Assembly: GCA_002898355.1 (NCBI GenBank)
Contig: BEHD01000013.1
Span: 1 to 39,423 of the forward strand
Source of the DNA: an archaeon HR01
GTDB lineage: Archaea > Thermoproteota > Nitrososphaeria_A > Caldarchaeales > Caldarchaeaceae
Direction: 5' to 3'
DNA length: 39,423 nt
Part shown: positions 1 through 7,055 of the stretch, in pieces
Position numbering within the stretch: the first letter of the stretch is position 1
Layout of the letters: the number at the start of each line of letters is the position of its first letter
The notes under the pieces: generated by a model
Databases searched by the model: none
Told to the model about the DNA's origin: nothing
What the model saw: only the letters and a program-made list of their open reading frames with translations
Program-made: the position numbers and the translations under genes

Positions 1-106
1 GCCAGGTTTGTTGGTATTATATAGTGCGGGGATAGGCTTTGTTCTATGTGTCGACAGAGTGAGCTACACCTCACCCAGGCATCAATTTTTTGTGTTTAAT
101 CAAACA

Positions 107-114
107 ATTTAATA
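107..114 (+). promoter_or_regulatory. TATA box of the flavin reductase-like gene
   Basis: The AT-rich octamer is centred about 28 bases before the ATG at 139, and no Shine-Dalgarno sequence precedes that ATG. This is the spacing expected of a leaderless archaeal transcript. The assignment rests on position and composition only. Confidence 0.5.
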
Positions 115-138
115 GCTGTTCCCAAGACACCGGCCCCT

Positions 139-615
139 ATGGACTGTCTCAGGGATTTCATGCGACGCACCCCCCAATGTGTCACGGTTGTAGCCACCTA
201 TGTTGACGGCGTACCCCACGGCATGACTGTAAGCTCCTTCACCTCCGTATCTCTTGAGCCGCCGCTGGTAGTCGTAGCACTCCAGAGGGATACCAGAACC
301 TGCCAGGCAATACTCCAGTCGGGAAGGTTCTCTGTGAACCTGCTGGGGGAGGGGCAGGAGGCCGTCTCCGATATATTCGCATACGCTGAGCATTCGAGAC
401 GTTTCTCCCAAGTCGGATATACCGTGAAGGATGGTGTCTACCCTGTCTTAGACGGCGTTGTGGCCGCCCTTTTCTGTAGGACTGTGGATATCTACGGGGT
501 GGGTGATCACAAGCTTATAGTAGGTGAGGTGGCCGGGTGCGAGATATATTCGGATGAGCTGCCGCTAATCTATCTGCAGCGTAGATATTATGGGGTGGGA
601 GCCCCCAAATCTTAG
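139..615 (+). CDS. flavin reductase-like FMN-binding protein
   Basis: The 158-residue product is a single flavin reductase-like domain. Near residues 20-45 it has the typical strand-turn region, with HGMTVSSF followed by SLEPPLVVVAL, where FMN phosphate and isoalloxazine are held in this family. GDHKLIVGEV near residues 120-130 matches the conserved GDH motif. Such proteins supply reduced flavin to partner oxygenases or act as NAD(P)H:flavin oxidoreductases in the cytoplasm. The length is normal. Two molybdenum hydroxylases and Rieske proteins are encoded further on, but none is adjacent, so the partner is unknown. The start fits a leaderless transcript from the box at 107-114. Confidence 0.85.
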   Translation: MDCLRDFMRRTPQCVTVVATYVDGVPHGMTVSSFTSVSLEPPLVVVALQRDTRTCQAILQSGRFSVNLLGEGQEAVSDIFAYAEHSRRFSQVGYTVKDGVYPVLDGVVAALFCRTVDIYGVGDHKLIVGEVAGCEIYSDELPLIYLQRRYYGVGAPKS

Positions 616-618
616 CAC

Positions 619-738
619 TTACCCAATCCTGAAGCGGCGGCTACGCCTCCTAACCCGTCTAACCCTCCTCAGCACTAGAATGGCTATCAATAGTAGTGCC
701 AGGGCTAGGGCTATCCACTCCAGCCCCCTGATTGTCAT
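619..738 (-). CDS. 39-residue single-span membrane peptide with basic tail
   Basis: This short frame begins 8 bases after the stop of the EamA-like gene and reads in the same direction. GGAGG lies just before its ATG, unusually close. An in-frame GTG overlapping the upstream stop is an alternative start. The peptide has a short N-terminus, about 17 hydrophobic residues (LEWIALALALLLIAILVL) and an Arg-rich tail (RRVRRVRRRSRR), which predicts one membrane span with the tail in the cytoplasm. I recognise no family. Its tight coupling to the transporter gene argues that it is translated, but an ORF this short could be chance. Confidence 0.4.
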   Translation of the reverse strand: MTIRGLEWIALALALLLIAILVLRRVRRVRRRSRRFRIG

Positions 739-746
739 GGCCTCCA

Positions 747-1175
747 CTATCTCGACAGAAGGAAGACAGCTGCAACAGTCAAAGCAAGCCCAAGGGCCTT
801 ACTCCACGTTATCTGCTCATGGAGTAGTAGGAGGCTGAGGACCGTGGCGAGGGCGAGGCCGAGCCGGGCTAGGGGTATCACGGTGCTACCCTCACCCAGC
901 CTGAGACCATACATGAGGGCCAGCAAAGCTATCGAGATCGTGATGCCTGAGAGGGGTGCGTAGGTCAGTACCCCGCTGTCCAGGCTTATGGCCCCCCTCT
1001 CTGTGATGAGAGCCATCAGGGGCAGTATAGCTAAGAGGATGGCTGTCTCCACTAGCAGGTAGGTGGTTGGGCTGGCCCCTGCGAGTGTACCCCGTTTCCT
1101 GATGAAGTCGGTTAGGCCCAGGCAGAGGAAGGCTATGAGGGCTAGGGCCACATCGGCCCTGACTATCTGGCTCAT
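747..1175 (-). CDS. EamA-domain membrane protein (half-size DMT transporter)
   Basis: The 142-residue product has about five hydrophobic helices ending in LGLALTVAAVFLLSR, and the GSTVIPLARLGLALA stretch is typical of an EamA domain of the drug/metabolite transporter superfamily. Usual members have two EamA repeats and about 300 residues. This one has a single repeat, like SMR/EmrE-type or split DMT proteins, and presumably dimerises in the membrane. The substrate cannot be told. A CTTATAGG box about 27 bases upstream of the ATG suggests a leaderless mRNA. The tiny membrane peptide at 619-738 lies directly downstream and is probably co-transcribed. Confidence 0.75.
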   Translation of the reverse strand: MSQIVRADVALALIAFLCLGLTDFIRKRGTLAGASPTTYLLVETAILLAILPLMALITERGAISLDSGVLTYAPLSGITISIALLALMYGLRLGEGSTVIPLARLGLALATVLSLLLLHEQITWSKALGLALTVAAVFLLSR

Positions 1176-1330
1176 GGGGTGGCAGTCATACGGCCTCCTA
1201 TAAGACTTGCGGCTAATGGCACTGTCAGCCCAGTGTTACACCTCCCTGCCTGAATCACGACCCCGTCCCTAAACCAGCGTGCAGTCTACCTCTACACCGA
1301 TTCCGGAAGAGTAGGATACTAGGCGCTTGT

Positions 1331-1340
1331 AAATTTAATA
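1331..1340 (+). promoter_or_regulatory. TATA box of the candidate restriction endonuclease gene
   Basis: The decamer aaatttaata is centred about 29 bases before the ATG at 1365. GGGGAG at 1355-1360 could also act as a Shine-Dalgarno sequence for that ATG. Both support 1365 over the GTG at 1353. Confidence 0.5.
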
Positions 1341-1364
1341 AGGCCCCGAAAAGTGGGGAGAAGG

Positions 1365-2003
1365 ATGCCCGACCCGTTAATCGGATTTTTAAAAAACAGA
1401 ATGGATGTTCTTAGGCTTCTCGGACGAATCTGGCAGCTGTTGTATATTGAAGGGGTTGCGCCTGATGTAGGTAAGAGACGGGAAAATGCGATTCGGCTCC
1501 TGTTAAAGGAAGAATTGGGATTGGATGTGAATATGGCGCCTGAAATGGAGAGAGGGTGGGATTTTTCAATTAGGTTCGGAGCAGACGAGGTAAAATATAG
1601 TCTCAAAACAAGTGAGGAAATTGGTGTCATCAAAGTTGCTTGGAACGGCTTTCCCAGTAGGGAACGAGTAGAGAGATTTACATTTGAAAATCCGATACTC
1701 TACGTAGTAAGAGATAAAGAGAGTAACCGCATCTCCGTTTGTGTGTTTGAGCTCGATGATTTAGAAACTGTTAGAAACGAGAAACAAATACAGGTATGGT
1801 GGATTCCTCGAAGCAACACTAATCCTAGAGGTTTTGGCTTAAGTAGAAGAGCGGTGAAAGAATTAATGAGAAAAGCACAGATTAAGGGAAACTTTGTCTT
1901 CACAGAATACGAGTCTATTCCTGTTGAATCGTTAAGAGAGAAATACTGGAAAAAATGGTATGAGTTACTTAAGGAGCTGGCCTCTACTATTGATGGGAAG
2001 TGA
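1365..2003 (+). CDS. candidate type II restriction endonuclease (PD-(D/E)xK-like)
   Basis: The 212-residue product has no family I can name with certainty. It is called an endonuclease because it converges on a DNA methyltransferase gene, overlapping it tail to tail by 17 bases, and because residues 64-82 fit a PD-(D/E)xK core: Asp66 in strand GWDFSIRF, then Glu75-Val-Lys77 in EVKYSLKTS. The protein is rich in Lys and Glu and ends in a charged helix. Codon use is visibly more AT-rich than in the core genes, suggesting acquisition with the methyltransferase. Cleavage specificity cannot be read from the sequence. An in-frame GTG at 1353 would add four residues. Confidence 0.6.
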   Translation: MPDPLIGFLKNRMDVLRLLGRIWQLLYIEGVAPDVGKRRENAIRLLLKEELGLDVNMAPEMERGWDFSIRFGADEVKYSLKTSEEIGVIKVAWNGFPSRERVERFTFENPILYVVRDKESNRISVCVFELDDLETVRNEKQIQVWWIPRSNTNPRGFGLSRRAVKELMRKAQIKGNFVFTEYESIPVESLREKYWKKWYELLKELASTIDGK

Positions 2004-2904
2004 ACTCGTCGAGCATTTTTGTTGCAGTAGCATCGCTAAGACGCTCTAGGGCTATTTTCACGTATTCTTCATTAATGTCTATACCGATAAAGTGCCTGCC
2101 AGTCTTGTGTGCGACTACACATGTGGTGCCCGAGCCAACAAATGGGTCTAATACAACATCTCCCCTGAATGAGTAGAGCTGAATGCACCTGTATGGGAGC
2201 TCCTCCGGAAAAGGCGCTGGATGCCTAACCCTTGTAGCAGATTCGGGCATAAACCGCCATACGCTTCTTGAATATTCCAGAAACTCATCTCTAGTAATAG
2301 TGTCTACTTTATTCTTTCTCTCCCGTTTGAAATCACCCTTAGATAAAACCAGTATGTATTCATGCTGGTCTCTTAAGGTGGGATTTACTGCAGATTGCCA
2401 GGAACCCCACGCCGTTGAGGCGCCGCTCACGGCATCCCCCTTATCCCAGATAATTTCTCCTCTAAACAAAAACCCAATCCTCTCAAATACCTCTATCAGG
2501 TATGCGTGCAGGGGCATGTAGGGCCTCCTTCCAAGGTTTGCTACATTGAAGCAGACCCTCCCACCCCAAACAAGTGTTCTATACACTTCATGCATGACTT
2601 CTTCTATGAAATCTAAATATTCACCAAGTGTAAGGTCTTCGTCGTATTCCTTCCCAACATTATAAGGCGGAGAAGTAACCATAAGGTGAATACAGCTACT
2701 AGGTAACTTACGAAGGATTTCTCTAGCATCGCCTAAAATAATTTTATCTAAAAAATCCTCTGGAACAAGATTCTCAACAAGTTCTTTATCGTTAGGCTTG
2801 GGGAGAACAGTGCCTTGATAAAGCTTACGGCTGTAAAAAGGCGTAGAGTCATGCGCCTCCCTTCCGGGAGAGCCGAAACTACTGGTCCTAGTCCCTTTCT
2901 TCAT
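1987..2904 (-). CDS. site-specific DNA methyltransferase, beta class (probable N4-cytosine)
   Basis: The 305-residue product has catalytic motif IV TSPPY at residues 77-81 before the AdoMet-binding motif VVLDPFVGSGTT near 250-260, with a variable target-recognition stretch between. This is the motif order of beta-class amino-methyltransferases. SPPY rather than DPPY is typical of N4-cytosine enzymes, though some N6-adenine enzymes share it. It would protect host DNA from the endonuclease encoded convergently at 1365-2003. I chose the ATG at 2904 because it overlaps the stop of the upstream small ORF (ATGA) and is preceded by GGTGG. A longer in-frame start at 2922 is possible. The first 50 residues are an extra N-terminal tail. 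Confidence 0.88.
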   Translation of the reverse strand: MKKGTRTSSFGSPGREAHDSTPFYSRKLYQGTVLPKPNDKELVENLVPEDFLDKIILGDAREILRKLPSSCIHLMVTSPPYNVGKEYDEDLTLGEYLDFIEEVMHEVYRTLVWGGRVCFNVANLGRRPYMPLHAYLIEVFERIGFLFRGEIIWDKGDAVSGASTAWGSWQSAVNPTLRDQHEYILVLSKGDFKRERKNKVDTITRDEFLEYSRSVWRFMPESATRVRHPAPFPEELPYRCIQLYSFRGDVVLDPFVGSGTTCVVAHKTGRHFIGIDINEEYVKIALERLSDATATKMLDEFTSHQ

Positions 2905-3098
2905 ACATAACCCACCTTGCATTTTCCTAATTTCAGCCTATCTTCTGTCATCAAGTCATTCCATAGAACTTTTACAGCCTCATCTCTACTCATGTCAAAA
3001 CCCTTTGTTAAACAGCCTAAAGCCCACCTGAGATTTGCCTCGGGTTTCATCTCCCTCACAAATTCTAATATAACGCCTCTGGCTCGGTTTCCACCCAT
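2901..3098 (-). CDS. small protein translationally coupled to the methyltransferase
   Basis: The roughly 65-residue product (ATG at 3098, with an in-frame TTG at 3101) is charged and helical, with WALGCLTKGF and SRDEAVKVLW segments, and has no recognisable domain. It overlaps the methyltransferase start by ATGA, so the two are surely translated together. Its position recalls controller (C) proteins of restriction-modification systems, but I see no clear helix-turn-helix. A TATA-like box (TTTATAAATAG on the minus strand, near 3143-3153) lies upstream and gives a short leader. It could be a specificity, accessory or regulatory component. Confidence 0.6.
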   Translation of the reverse strand: MGGNRARGVILEFVREMKPEANLRWALGCLTKGFDMSRDEAVKVLWNDLMTEDRLKLGKCKVGYV

Positions 3099-3181
3099 CA
3101 AGATTCATCCATGTGCCTACCTATCGTAGGGGGGATTATTACTATTTATAAACTTTTGAGACCTAATGCGGTACCGTTGAC

Positions 3182-3200
3182 GAGTCCAGCAGCTGGACTC
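3182..3200. repeat. 8-bp inverted repeat hairpin downstream of tRNA-His
   Basis: GAGTCCAG and CTGGACTC flank a 3-base loop. On the minus strand this begins 16 bases after the 3' end of tRNA-His, so it could mark processing or termination of that transcript. It has no strong T run on that strand. On the plus strand it is followed by CTTTCT. Confidence 0.5.
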
Positions 3201-3215
3201 CTTTCTGGATGCATA

Positions 3216-3290
3216 GGCCGAGGGTGGGATTCGAACCCACGCTGCAGGGTCCACAGCCCTGAGGGCTAACCAGGCTACCCTACCTCGGCC
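3216..3290 (-). tRNA. tRNA-His (GTG anticodon)
   Basis: The 75-base gene folds as a full cloverleaf. A 7-bp acceptor stem (GCCGAGG with CCTCGGC) is extended by a G(-1):C73 pair, the identity mark of tRNA-His. The anticodon stem CAGGG/CCCTG holds loop CTGTGGA with anticodon GTG, and the T arm is GTGGG-TTCGAAT-CCCAC. CCA is not encoded. No intron is present. The first 11 bases of the tRNA also contain the end and stop codon of ksgA, so the two genes overlap and are probably co-transcribed and separated by RNase P cleavage. Confidence 0.95.
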
Positions 3291-4053
3291 ATGTCCAACC
3301 TTCGTGAATGCGTTGATAAAAATGTTGGTTGGCCACAGCCATAACCTCCAGGACCATTCCGAGGCTTAGTCTGGCCACCCTTCTTTCGAGGATTCTGTCG
3401 GTGAGGGGTGATAGCTCTACGGTTTTTTCGGCGTCTCTTCTCGGCATCCATCTGGAGAGGGCTGTCTTTAATGCGTTGCGGGTCTTCTTATCCGCCTGTC
3501 TAAACATCTCCAGCATCACCTCCTCGGTGGGCGTCATGGTTTTGGGTTTGAAGATGGTTATTGAGGTTTTCCTCTTCGGCGGCGGTGAGTAAACATTTGG
3601 CTCCAACACCTTCTTTACTTCGATATGGTATGCCAGGTTGGTTTTGAGGGAGAGGAGGGTGGATGTTCTCTGGGTGAGTCTTGCTGCCAGCGGCTGGGGT
3701 ATTATGAGGGCCATGGGTGCCTGGTTGAGCAGTAGGACACGGGTGATTAGATGTTCCACGAGCTGGAAGGGTGGGTTCGCCACAACCTTGCTAAAGTCTT
3801 CTAACCTGATAGATGTGAAGTCTCCATGTATGACCTCTATGTTGGGGTATCTCCGGGCCAGTCCTCTCAGATGGCGGGCCAGCCGCCCGTCTTTCTCGAC
3901 GGCGTATACCTTCTCAGCAGACTCGGCCAGATACTTTGTGATTGTTCCGTAGCCCGCCCCCACCTCCAAGACCCTGTCATGGCTGGAGATCTCGGCCAGG
4001 CCCACAAGGGTTCTGGACACGTCCTCGTCGACGAGGAAGTGCTGGTCCATCAT
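3280..4053 (-). CDS. ksgA: KsgA/Dim1-type 16S rRNA adenine dimethyltransferase
   Basis: The 257-residue product starts MMDQHFLVDEDV, the standard N-terminus of this family, followed by AdoMet motif I VLEVGAGYGTIT. It would dimethylate the two adjacent adenines near the 3' end of 16S rRNA during small-subunit assembly. The start at 4053 (or 4050) lies two bases after the stop of the upstream gene. Two features are odd. The catalytic motif is NPPF where the family usually has N(L/I)PY. The stop codon is TAG formed by bases U8-A9-G10 of the downstream tRNA-His. The altered motif IV should be checked, but the overall call is secure. Confidence 0.9.
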   Translation of the reverse strand: MMDQHFLVDEDVSRTLVGLAEISSHDRVLEVGAGYGTITKYLAESAEKVYAVEKDGRLARHLRGLARRYPNIEVIHGDFTSIRLEDFSKVVANPPFQLVEHLITRVLLLNQAPMALIIPQPLAARLTQRTSTLLSLKTNLAYHIEVKKVLEPNVYSPPPKRKTSITIFKPKTMTPTEEVMLEMFRQADKKTRNALKTALSRWMPRRDAEKTVELSPLTDRILERRVARLSLGMVLEVMAVANQHFYQRIHEGWTWPR

Positions 4054-4055
4054 AG

Positions 4056-4388
4056 CTAGTCCGGCCAGCTCCAGAACTTGTAGAGCATGTAGGCGGAGCC
4101 CCGTCTGTAGAAGAAGTGCTTGTGGTCTTCCCATCGTATCTTTGAACACTCCGGCGGTATTGGCTGCGGCCGGCCTCCGGCGGATTCCAGTATTCTAAAG
4201 CCTACGGGCTCCCCCACCTTTACACCATATACCTCGGCCTTCTCTATTTTGGGAAGTATCTCGGCTAGGGCTAGTTTGACGGCGTCCTCCATCTCTGAGA
4301 CGAGGCCTGAATGGCTGGAGTATTCGTGGAGTGGCCGCCATCCGAGTCCCTGTATGAATAGCTCCACCTTGAAGCATTTCTCAGCCAT
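4056..4388 (-). CDS. conserved-looking hypothetical protein upstream of ksgA
   Basis: The 110-residue product has an alternating alpha/beta pattern: strand KVELFIQGLGW, helix MEDAVKLALAEILPKI, strand KAEVYGVKVG, and an aromatic-rich C-terminus (HKHFFYRRGSAYMLYKFWSWPD). I recognise no family. It ends two bases before ksgA, so the two genes form an operon with tRNA-His. That context suggests a role in translation or ribosome assembly, which is inference only. There is no signal peptide, membrane span or metal-binding cysteine pair. Confidence 0.7.
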   Translation of the reverse strand: MAEKCFKVELFIQGLGWRPLHEYSSHSGLVSEMEDAVKLALAEILPKIEKAEVYGVKVGEPVGFRILESAGGRPQPIPPECSKIRWEDHKHFFYRRGSAYMLYKFWSWPD

Positions 4389-4428
4389 CTCGTCCAGCCT
4401 GTGAGGCTTCCTATATCCCTGTCAAGGG

Positions 4429-4436
4429 TTTTATTT
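4429..4436 (+). promoter_or_regulatory. TATA box of the macro-domain gene
   Basis: TTTTATTT is centred 27 bases before the GTG at 4460, with no Shine-Dalgarno sequence in between, so the transcript is probably leaderless. A second AT-rich stretch at 4443-4453 lies too close to the start. Confidence 0.5.
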
Positions 4437-4459
4437 GGCTGGATATAATTATATCCCCT

Positions 4460-4996
4460 GTGAGGGTTGGCTCAACCGAGATAGCTCTGTTGAAGGGTGA
4501 TATAACCCTCTGCGATGTGGAGGCGGTGGTTAACGCGGCCAATAGCATGTTGAAGATGGGTGGCGGGGTTGCGGGAGCGATACTGAGGAGGGGTGGCCAA
4601 TCTATTCAGGAGGAATGTGACAGGATAGGGTACTGCCCGGTGGGTGGGGCTGTGATAACGGGTGCTGGCAGGCTGAGGGCTAGATACGTCATCCATGCTG
4701 TAGGTCCGAGGATGGGTGAGGGGGATGAGGATAGGAAGCTCTCTGACGCAGTTCTCAACACCCTGAAGCTGGCGACCCAATACAACGTAAAGTCTCTGGC
4801 CTTCCCAGCTATATCGACGGGCGTATTCGGATTTCCCAAGAAGAGATGTGCTGAGATAATGATCGGCACCACGATAGACTATCTTCTTAGGGAGAGGACT
4901 TCGCTGGAGAAGATATTGTTTGTCCTCTATGATGATGAGACTTATAGGGTCTTTGAGGAGGTGCTTAATCGCCGCCCCAGCCAGAGAACTCGATAA
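4460..4996 (+). CDS. macro-domain ADP-ribose-binding protein
   Basis: The 178-residue product is one macro domain. DITLCDVEAVVNAANSML near residues 15-32 and GGGVAGAI near 34-41 form the ADP-ribose pocket, and AISTGVFGFPK near 117-127 is the conserved phosphate-binding loop. Family members remove ADP-ribose from proteins or hydrolyse O-acetyl-ADP-ribose in the cytoplasm. The GTG start fits a leaderless transcript. The 3' end overlaps the convergent zinc-ribbon membrane protein gene by 32 bases. Confidence 0.92.
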   Translation: MRVGSTEIALLKGDITLCDVEAVVNAANSMLKMGGGVAGAILRRGGQSIQEECDRIGYCPVGGAVITGAGRLRARYVIHAVGPRMGEGDEDRKLSDAVLNTLKLATQYNVKSLAFPAISTGVFGFPKKRCAEIMIGTTIDYLLRERTSLEKILFVLYDDETYRVFEEVLNRRPSQRTR

Positions 4997-5483
4997 GTTC
5001 TCCACTATCTTTTCCGATGTGTGCTCTCCTTATCTTAACCCATGTCAGAGCCGAGAATGTGGCCCAGGACGCTCCCAAGACCATTGCCGCAGCCGAGGAC
5101 AGCCCCGATGACTGGAGACCCGTGGCCGATAATATGGCCACCGCCACACCCGACACCGTTGCAGCTATCAGGCCTATCTCCGAGCCTAGATAGGCGGTTA
5201 GGGCTTTGACGAGGAATAGGGCGTAGAAAACTGGTTCAGGGATTGTGGTTAGGTCTGATAGTAGTCTGAATATGTTTGGCTGGCTTGGGAGAGCCGCCGA
5301 CAAGACTGTATAAGCTAGTATGGGTATCGGGAGAAGGTCTTTGAGGCCTACCCCATGTACTTTACGGTTTTCCACAGCCTTCTCGAGTGTGTATTCCGCC
5401 TTGCATGATGGGCATACAGCCTTCCAGCCTTGGAGCCGGTATCGGGCGCCGCATGCTGAACATATGAAGAGATGCTTCTCCAT
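4965..5483 (-). CDS. zinc-ribbon membrane protein of unknown function
   Basis: The 172-residue product begins with a zinc ribbon (CSACGARYRLQGWKAVCPSC, residues 8-27) followed by about four hydrophobic helices between residues 50 and 150. The N-terminal ribbon should face the cytoplasm. No transporter or enzyme family is evident. It lies 34 bases downstream of a Rieske ferredoxin gene on the same strand and may share its transcript. The 3' end overlaps the macro-domain gene. Confidence 0.7.
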   Translation of the reverse strand: MEKHLFICSACGARYRLQGWKAVCPSCKAEYTLEKAVENRKVHGVGLKDLLPIPILAYTVLSAALPSQPNIFRLLSDLTTIPEPVFYALFLVKALTAYLGSEIGLIAATVSGVAVAILSATGLQSSGLSSAAAMVLGASWATFSALTWVKIRRAHIGKDSGELIEFSGWGGD

Positions 5484-5517
5484 CGTGTAGAAAGGCTGTA
5501 TAAGCCGTCTATTAGAC

Positions 5518-5826
5518 TTACTCGACCACTAGATATATCGTATCGTTCTCCACTGCGACCTTGTAGGTGGGTAGGGGTGGTAACGGTTCCGAGAATTCGG
5601 CCCGGCCAGTCTTCAGGTTCCAGATAGCGCCATGCCCTGCGCAGATAACGGTCTCGCCCTCTAAAGTCCCCTCGCTCAGGTCCCACTCCTCATGGCTGCA
5701 GATCGCTCCCATGGCGTATATCCTGCCATCCACGTTGGCGAGAAGTATGTGCTCTCCCTCAACCTCGTAGGTTTTCAGCGTGCCTGGAGGTAGCTCGGAT
5801 ACCTGCGCCACACGTACCTTAGGCAT
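5518..5826 (-). CDS. Rieske [2Fe-2S] ferredoxin (first copy)
   Basis: The 102-residue soluble protein has the two Rieske cluster-binding motifs: CSH near residues 43-45 and CAGH near 62-65, which give two Cys and two His ligands. It lacks a membrane anchor, so it resembles the small NirD- or biphenyl-dioxygenase-type ferredoxins that pass electrons in the cytoplasm. An AT-rich box near 5851-5858 on the minus strand is placed for a leaderless start. The divergent YHS gene and trxB lie just upstream and suggest a redox or metal-handling neighbourhood. A second copy sits at 8661-8969. Confidence 0.9.
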   Translation of the reverse strand: MPKVRVAQVSELPPGTLKTYEVEGEHILLANVDGRIYAMGAICSHEEWDLSEGTLEGETVICAGHGAIWNLKTGRAEFSEPLPPLPTYKVAVENDTIYLVVE

Positions 5827-5868
5827 TTTAGAGCGTCGTGCTTGCGGCGGGTATTAGAGTTTACTCTA

Positions 5869-6018
5869 CTACGCTCGTCCGGCATATCTTGCAGGGTCCT
5901 TCTCGAATGAGGCTTTGCATGATGGGCTGCAGAAATAGTATGTCCTGCCTCCATGCTCTTTTTTGTGGACGGCTTTGCGCTCATCTACCTCCATTCCACA
6001 TACAGGGTCCTTGGCCAC
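5869..6018 (-). CDS. YHS-domain metal-binding mini-protein
   Basis: This 49-codon frame begins with GTG at 6018. It encodes DPVCGMEVDE near residues 4-13, then TYYFCSPSCKASFEKDP near 26-42, the full signature of a YHS (TRASH-like) domain with conserved Cys residues for metal binding. Such domains occur alone or attached to copper P-type ATPases and mercury/copper regulators, and are thought to bind heavy metals. No metal transporter is adjacent. CTTAAATTAG on the minus strand at 6041-6050 is about 27 bases upstream, in place for a leaderless transcript. The protein is complete. Confidence 0.8.
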   Translation of the reverse strand: MAKDPVCGMEVDERKAVHKKEHGGRTYYFCSPSCKASFEKDPARYAGRA

Positions 6019-6040
6019 GTTTTTCCTATAGGTGAATTCT

Positions 6041-6067
6041 CTAATTTAAGCGTTAAAAACATAAATT
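6041..6067. promoter_or_regulatory. divergent promoter region of the YHS and trxB genes
   Basis: CTTAAATTAG read on the minus strand (6050-6041) is about 27 bases before the YHS GTG. On the plus strand, ATAAATT at 6061-6067 is about 26 bases before the trxB ATG. The two genes probably start from back-to-back promoters. Confidence 0.45.
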
Positions 6068-6089
6068 CCCCTTAAATCATTTCTGGCTG

Positions 6090-7055
6090 ATGAGTCAAAT
6101 ATATGATGTCATAGTTATTGGTGGTGGTCCTGCAGGCTATACCGCCTCGATTTACACTTGTAGGGCTGGTCTCAGGACCCTTCTGGTGGCGGGTATCAAT
6201 TCTGGAGGACAGCTGATACTAACTCGCGAGGTGGAGAACTTTCCAGGCTTCGCCAGAGGTGTTATGGGGCCTGACCTGATGGAGAATATGAGGCAGCAGG
6301 CTGAGAATCAGGGCGCCGAGATAATCTATGACGATGCTACCGGTGTCAACTTCAAAACATATCCCCTGGAGGTCTATGTGGGGGATACGAAATATACGGC
6401 GAAGGCTGTCATAGTGGCTACGGGTGCATCTCCCAAATGGCTCGGCCTCGAGTCTGAGAGACGTCTTCTAGGGAGGGGGCTGTCGTCATGCGCCACATGC
6501 GATGGGCCACTCTTCAAGGGCAGCGACACCTCAGTCGTTGTTGGGGGCGGCGATACTGCGATGGAGTACGCCCTCTTCCTATCAAACCTCGTCTCGAAGG
6601 TGGTCGTCGTCCATAGGAGGGATACGCTCAGGGCGTCTAAGGCGATGGCCGAGAGAGCGTTGAAGAATCCGAAGATAGAGTTTGTATGGGATAGCGTGGT
6701 GGAGGATATACTGGGCGCCAATAAGGTGGAGGGTGTGAGGGTTAAGAATCTGAAGACTGGCGGGGTCAGGGTCATCCCATGCCAGTCGGTCTTCGTGGCG
6801 ATAGGCCATAAACCCAACACAGAGATATTCGCCGGCCAGCTGGAGCTTGACGAGGATGGGTATGTGAAGGTCTATGAAGGGCTGAGGACAAATGTTAGAG
6901 GCGTCTTCGCCGCCGGAGATGTCCACGACAAGAGATACAGGCAGGCTATTACGGCGGCCGGGTTTGGGTGTATGGCCGCCATGGAGGCCATATGGTTCTT
7001 ACAGAGCCTTGATGAGAGGGTTGTCCAGCAGTCTGCACCAGGTTTAAAAACCTAG
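6090..7055 (+). CDS. trxB: thioredoxin reductase
   Basis: The 321-residue flavoprotein has the FAD-binding GGGPAG at residues 11-16, the redox-active disulfide CATC at 134-137, the NAD(P)H-binding GGGDTA at 152-157, HRRDTLRAS after it, and the C-terminal FAD motif GVFAAGDVHD. It transfers electrons from NAD(P)H through FAD and the disulfide to thioredoxin or a glutaredoxin-like protein. Length and motif order are standard. No thioredoxin gene is next to it. Its last 12 bases overlap the convergent FAD oxidase gene. Confidence 0.96.
   Translation: MSQIYDVIVIGGGPAGYTASIYTCRAGLRTLLVAGINSGGQLILTREVENFPGFARGVMGPDLMENMRQQAENQGAEIIYDDATGVNFKTYPLEVYVGDTKYTAKAVIVATGASPKWLGLESERRLLGRGLSSCATCDGPLFKGSDTSVVVGGGDTAMEYALFLSNLVSKVVVVHRRDTLRASKAMAERALKNPKIEFVWDSVVEDILGANKVEGVRVKNLKTGGVRVIPCQSVFVAIGHKPNTEIFAGQLELDEDGYVKVYEGLRTNVRGVFAAGDVHDKRYRQAITAAGFGCMAAMEAIWFLQSLDERVVQQSAPGLKT

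Noticed and set aside
46-99. An 18-codon frame behind a TATA-like box at 14-23
   Set aside because: The peptide is too short, has no recognisable features and no coupling to the next gene. The box may belong to an untranslated transcript.
4472-5005. A 177-codon frame antisense to the macro-domain gene
   Set aside because: The sense strand encodes a clear macro domain, and the antisense peptide has no domain.
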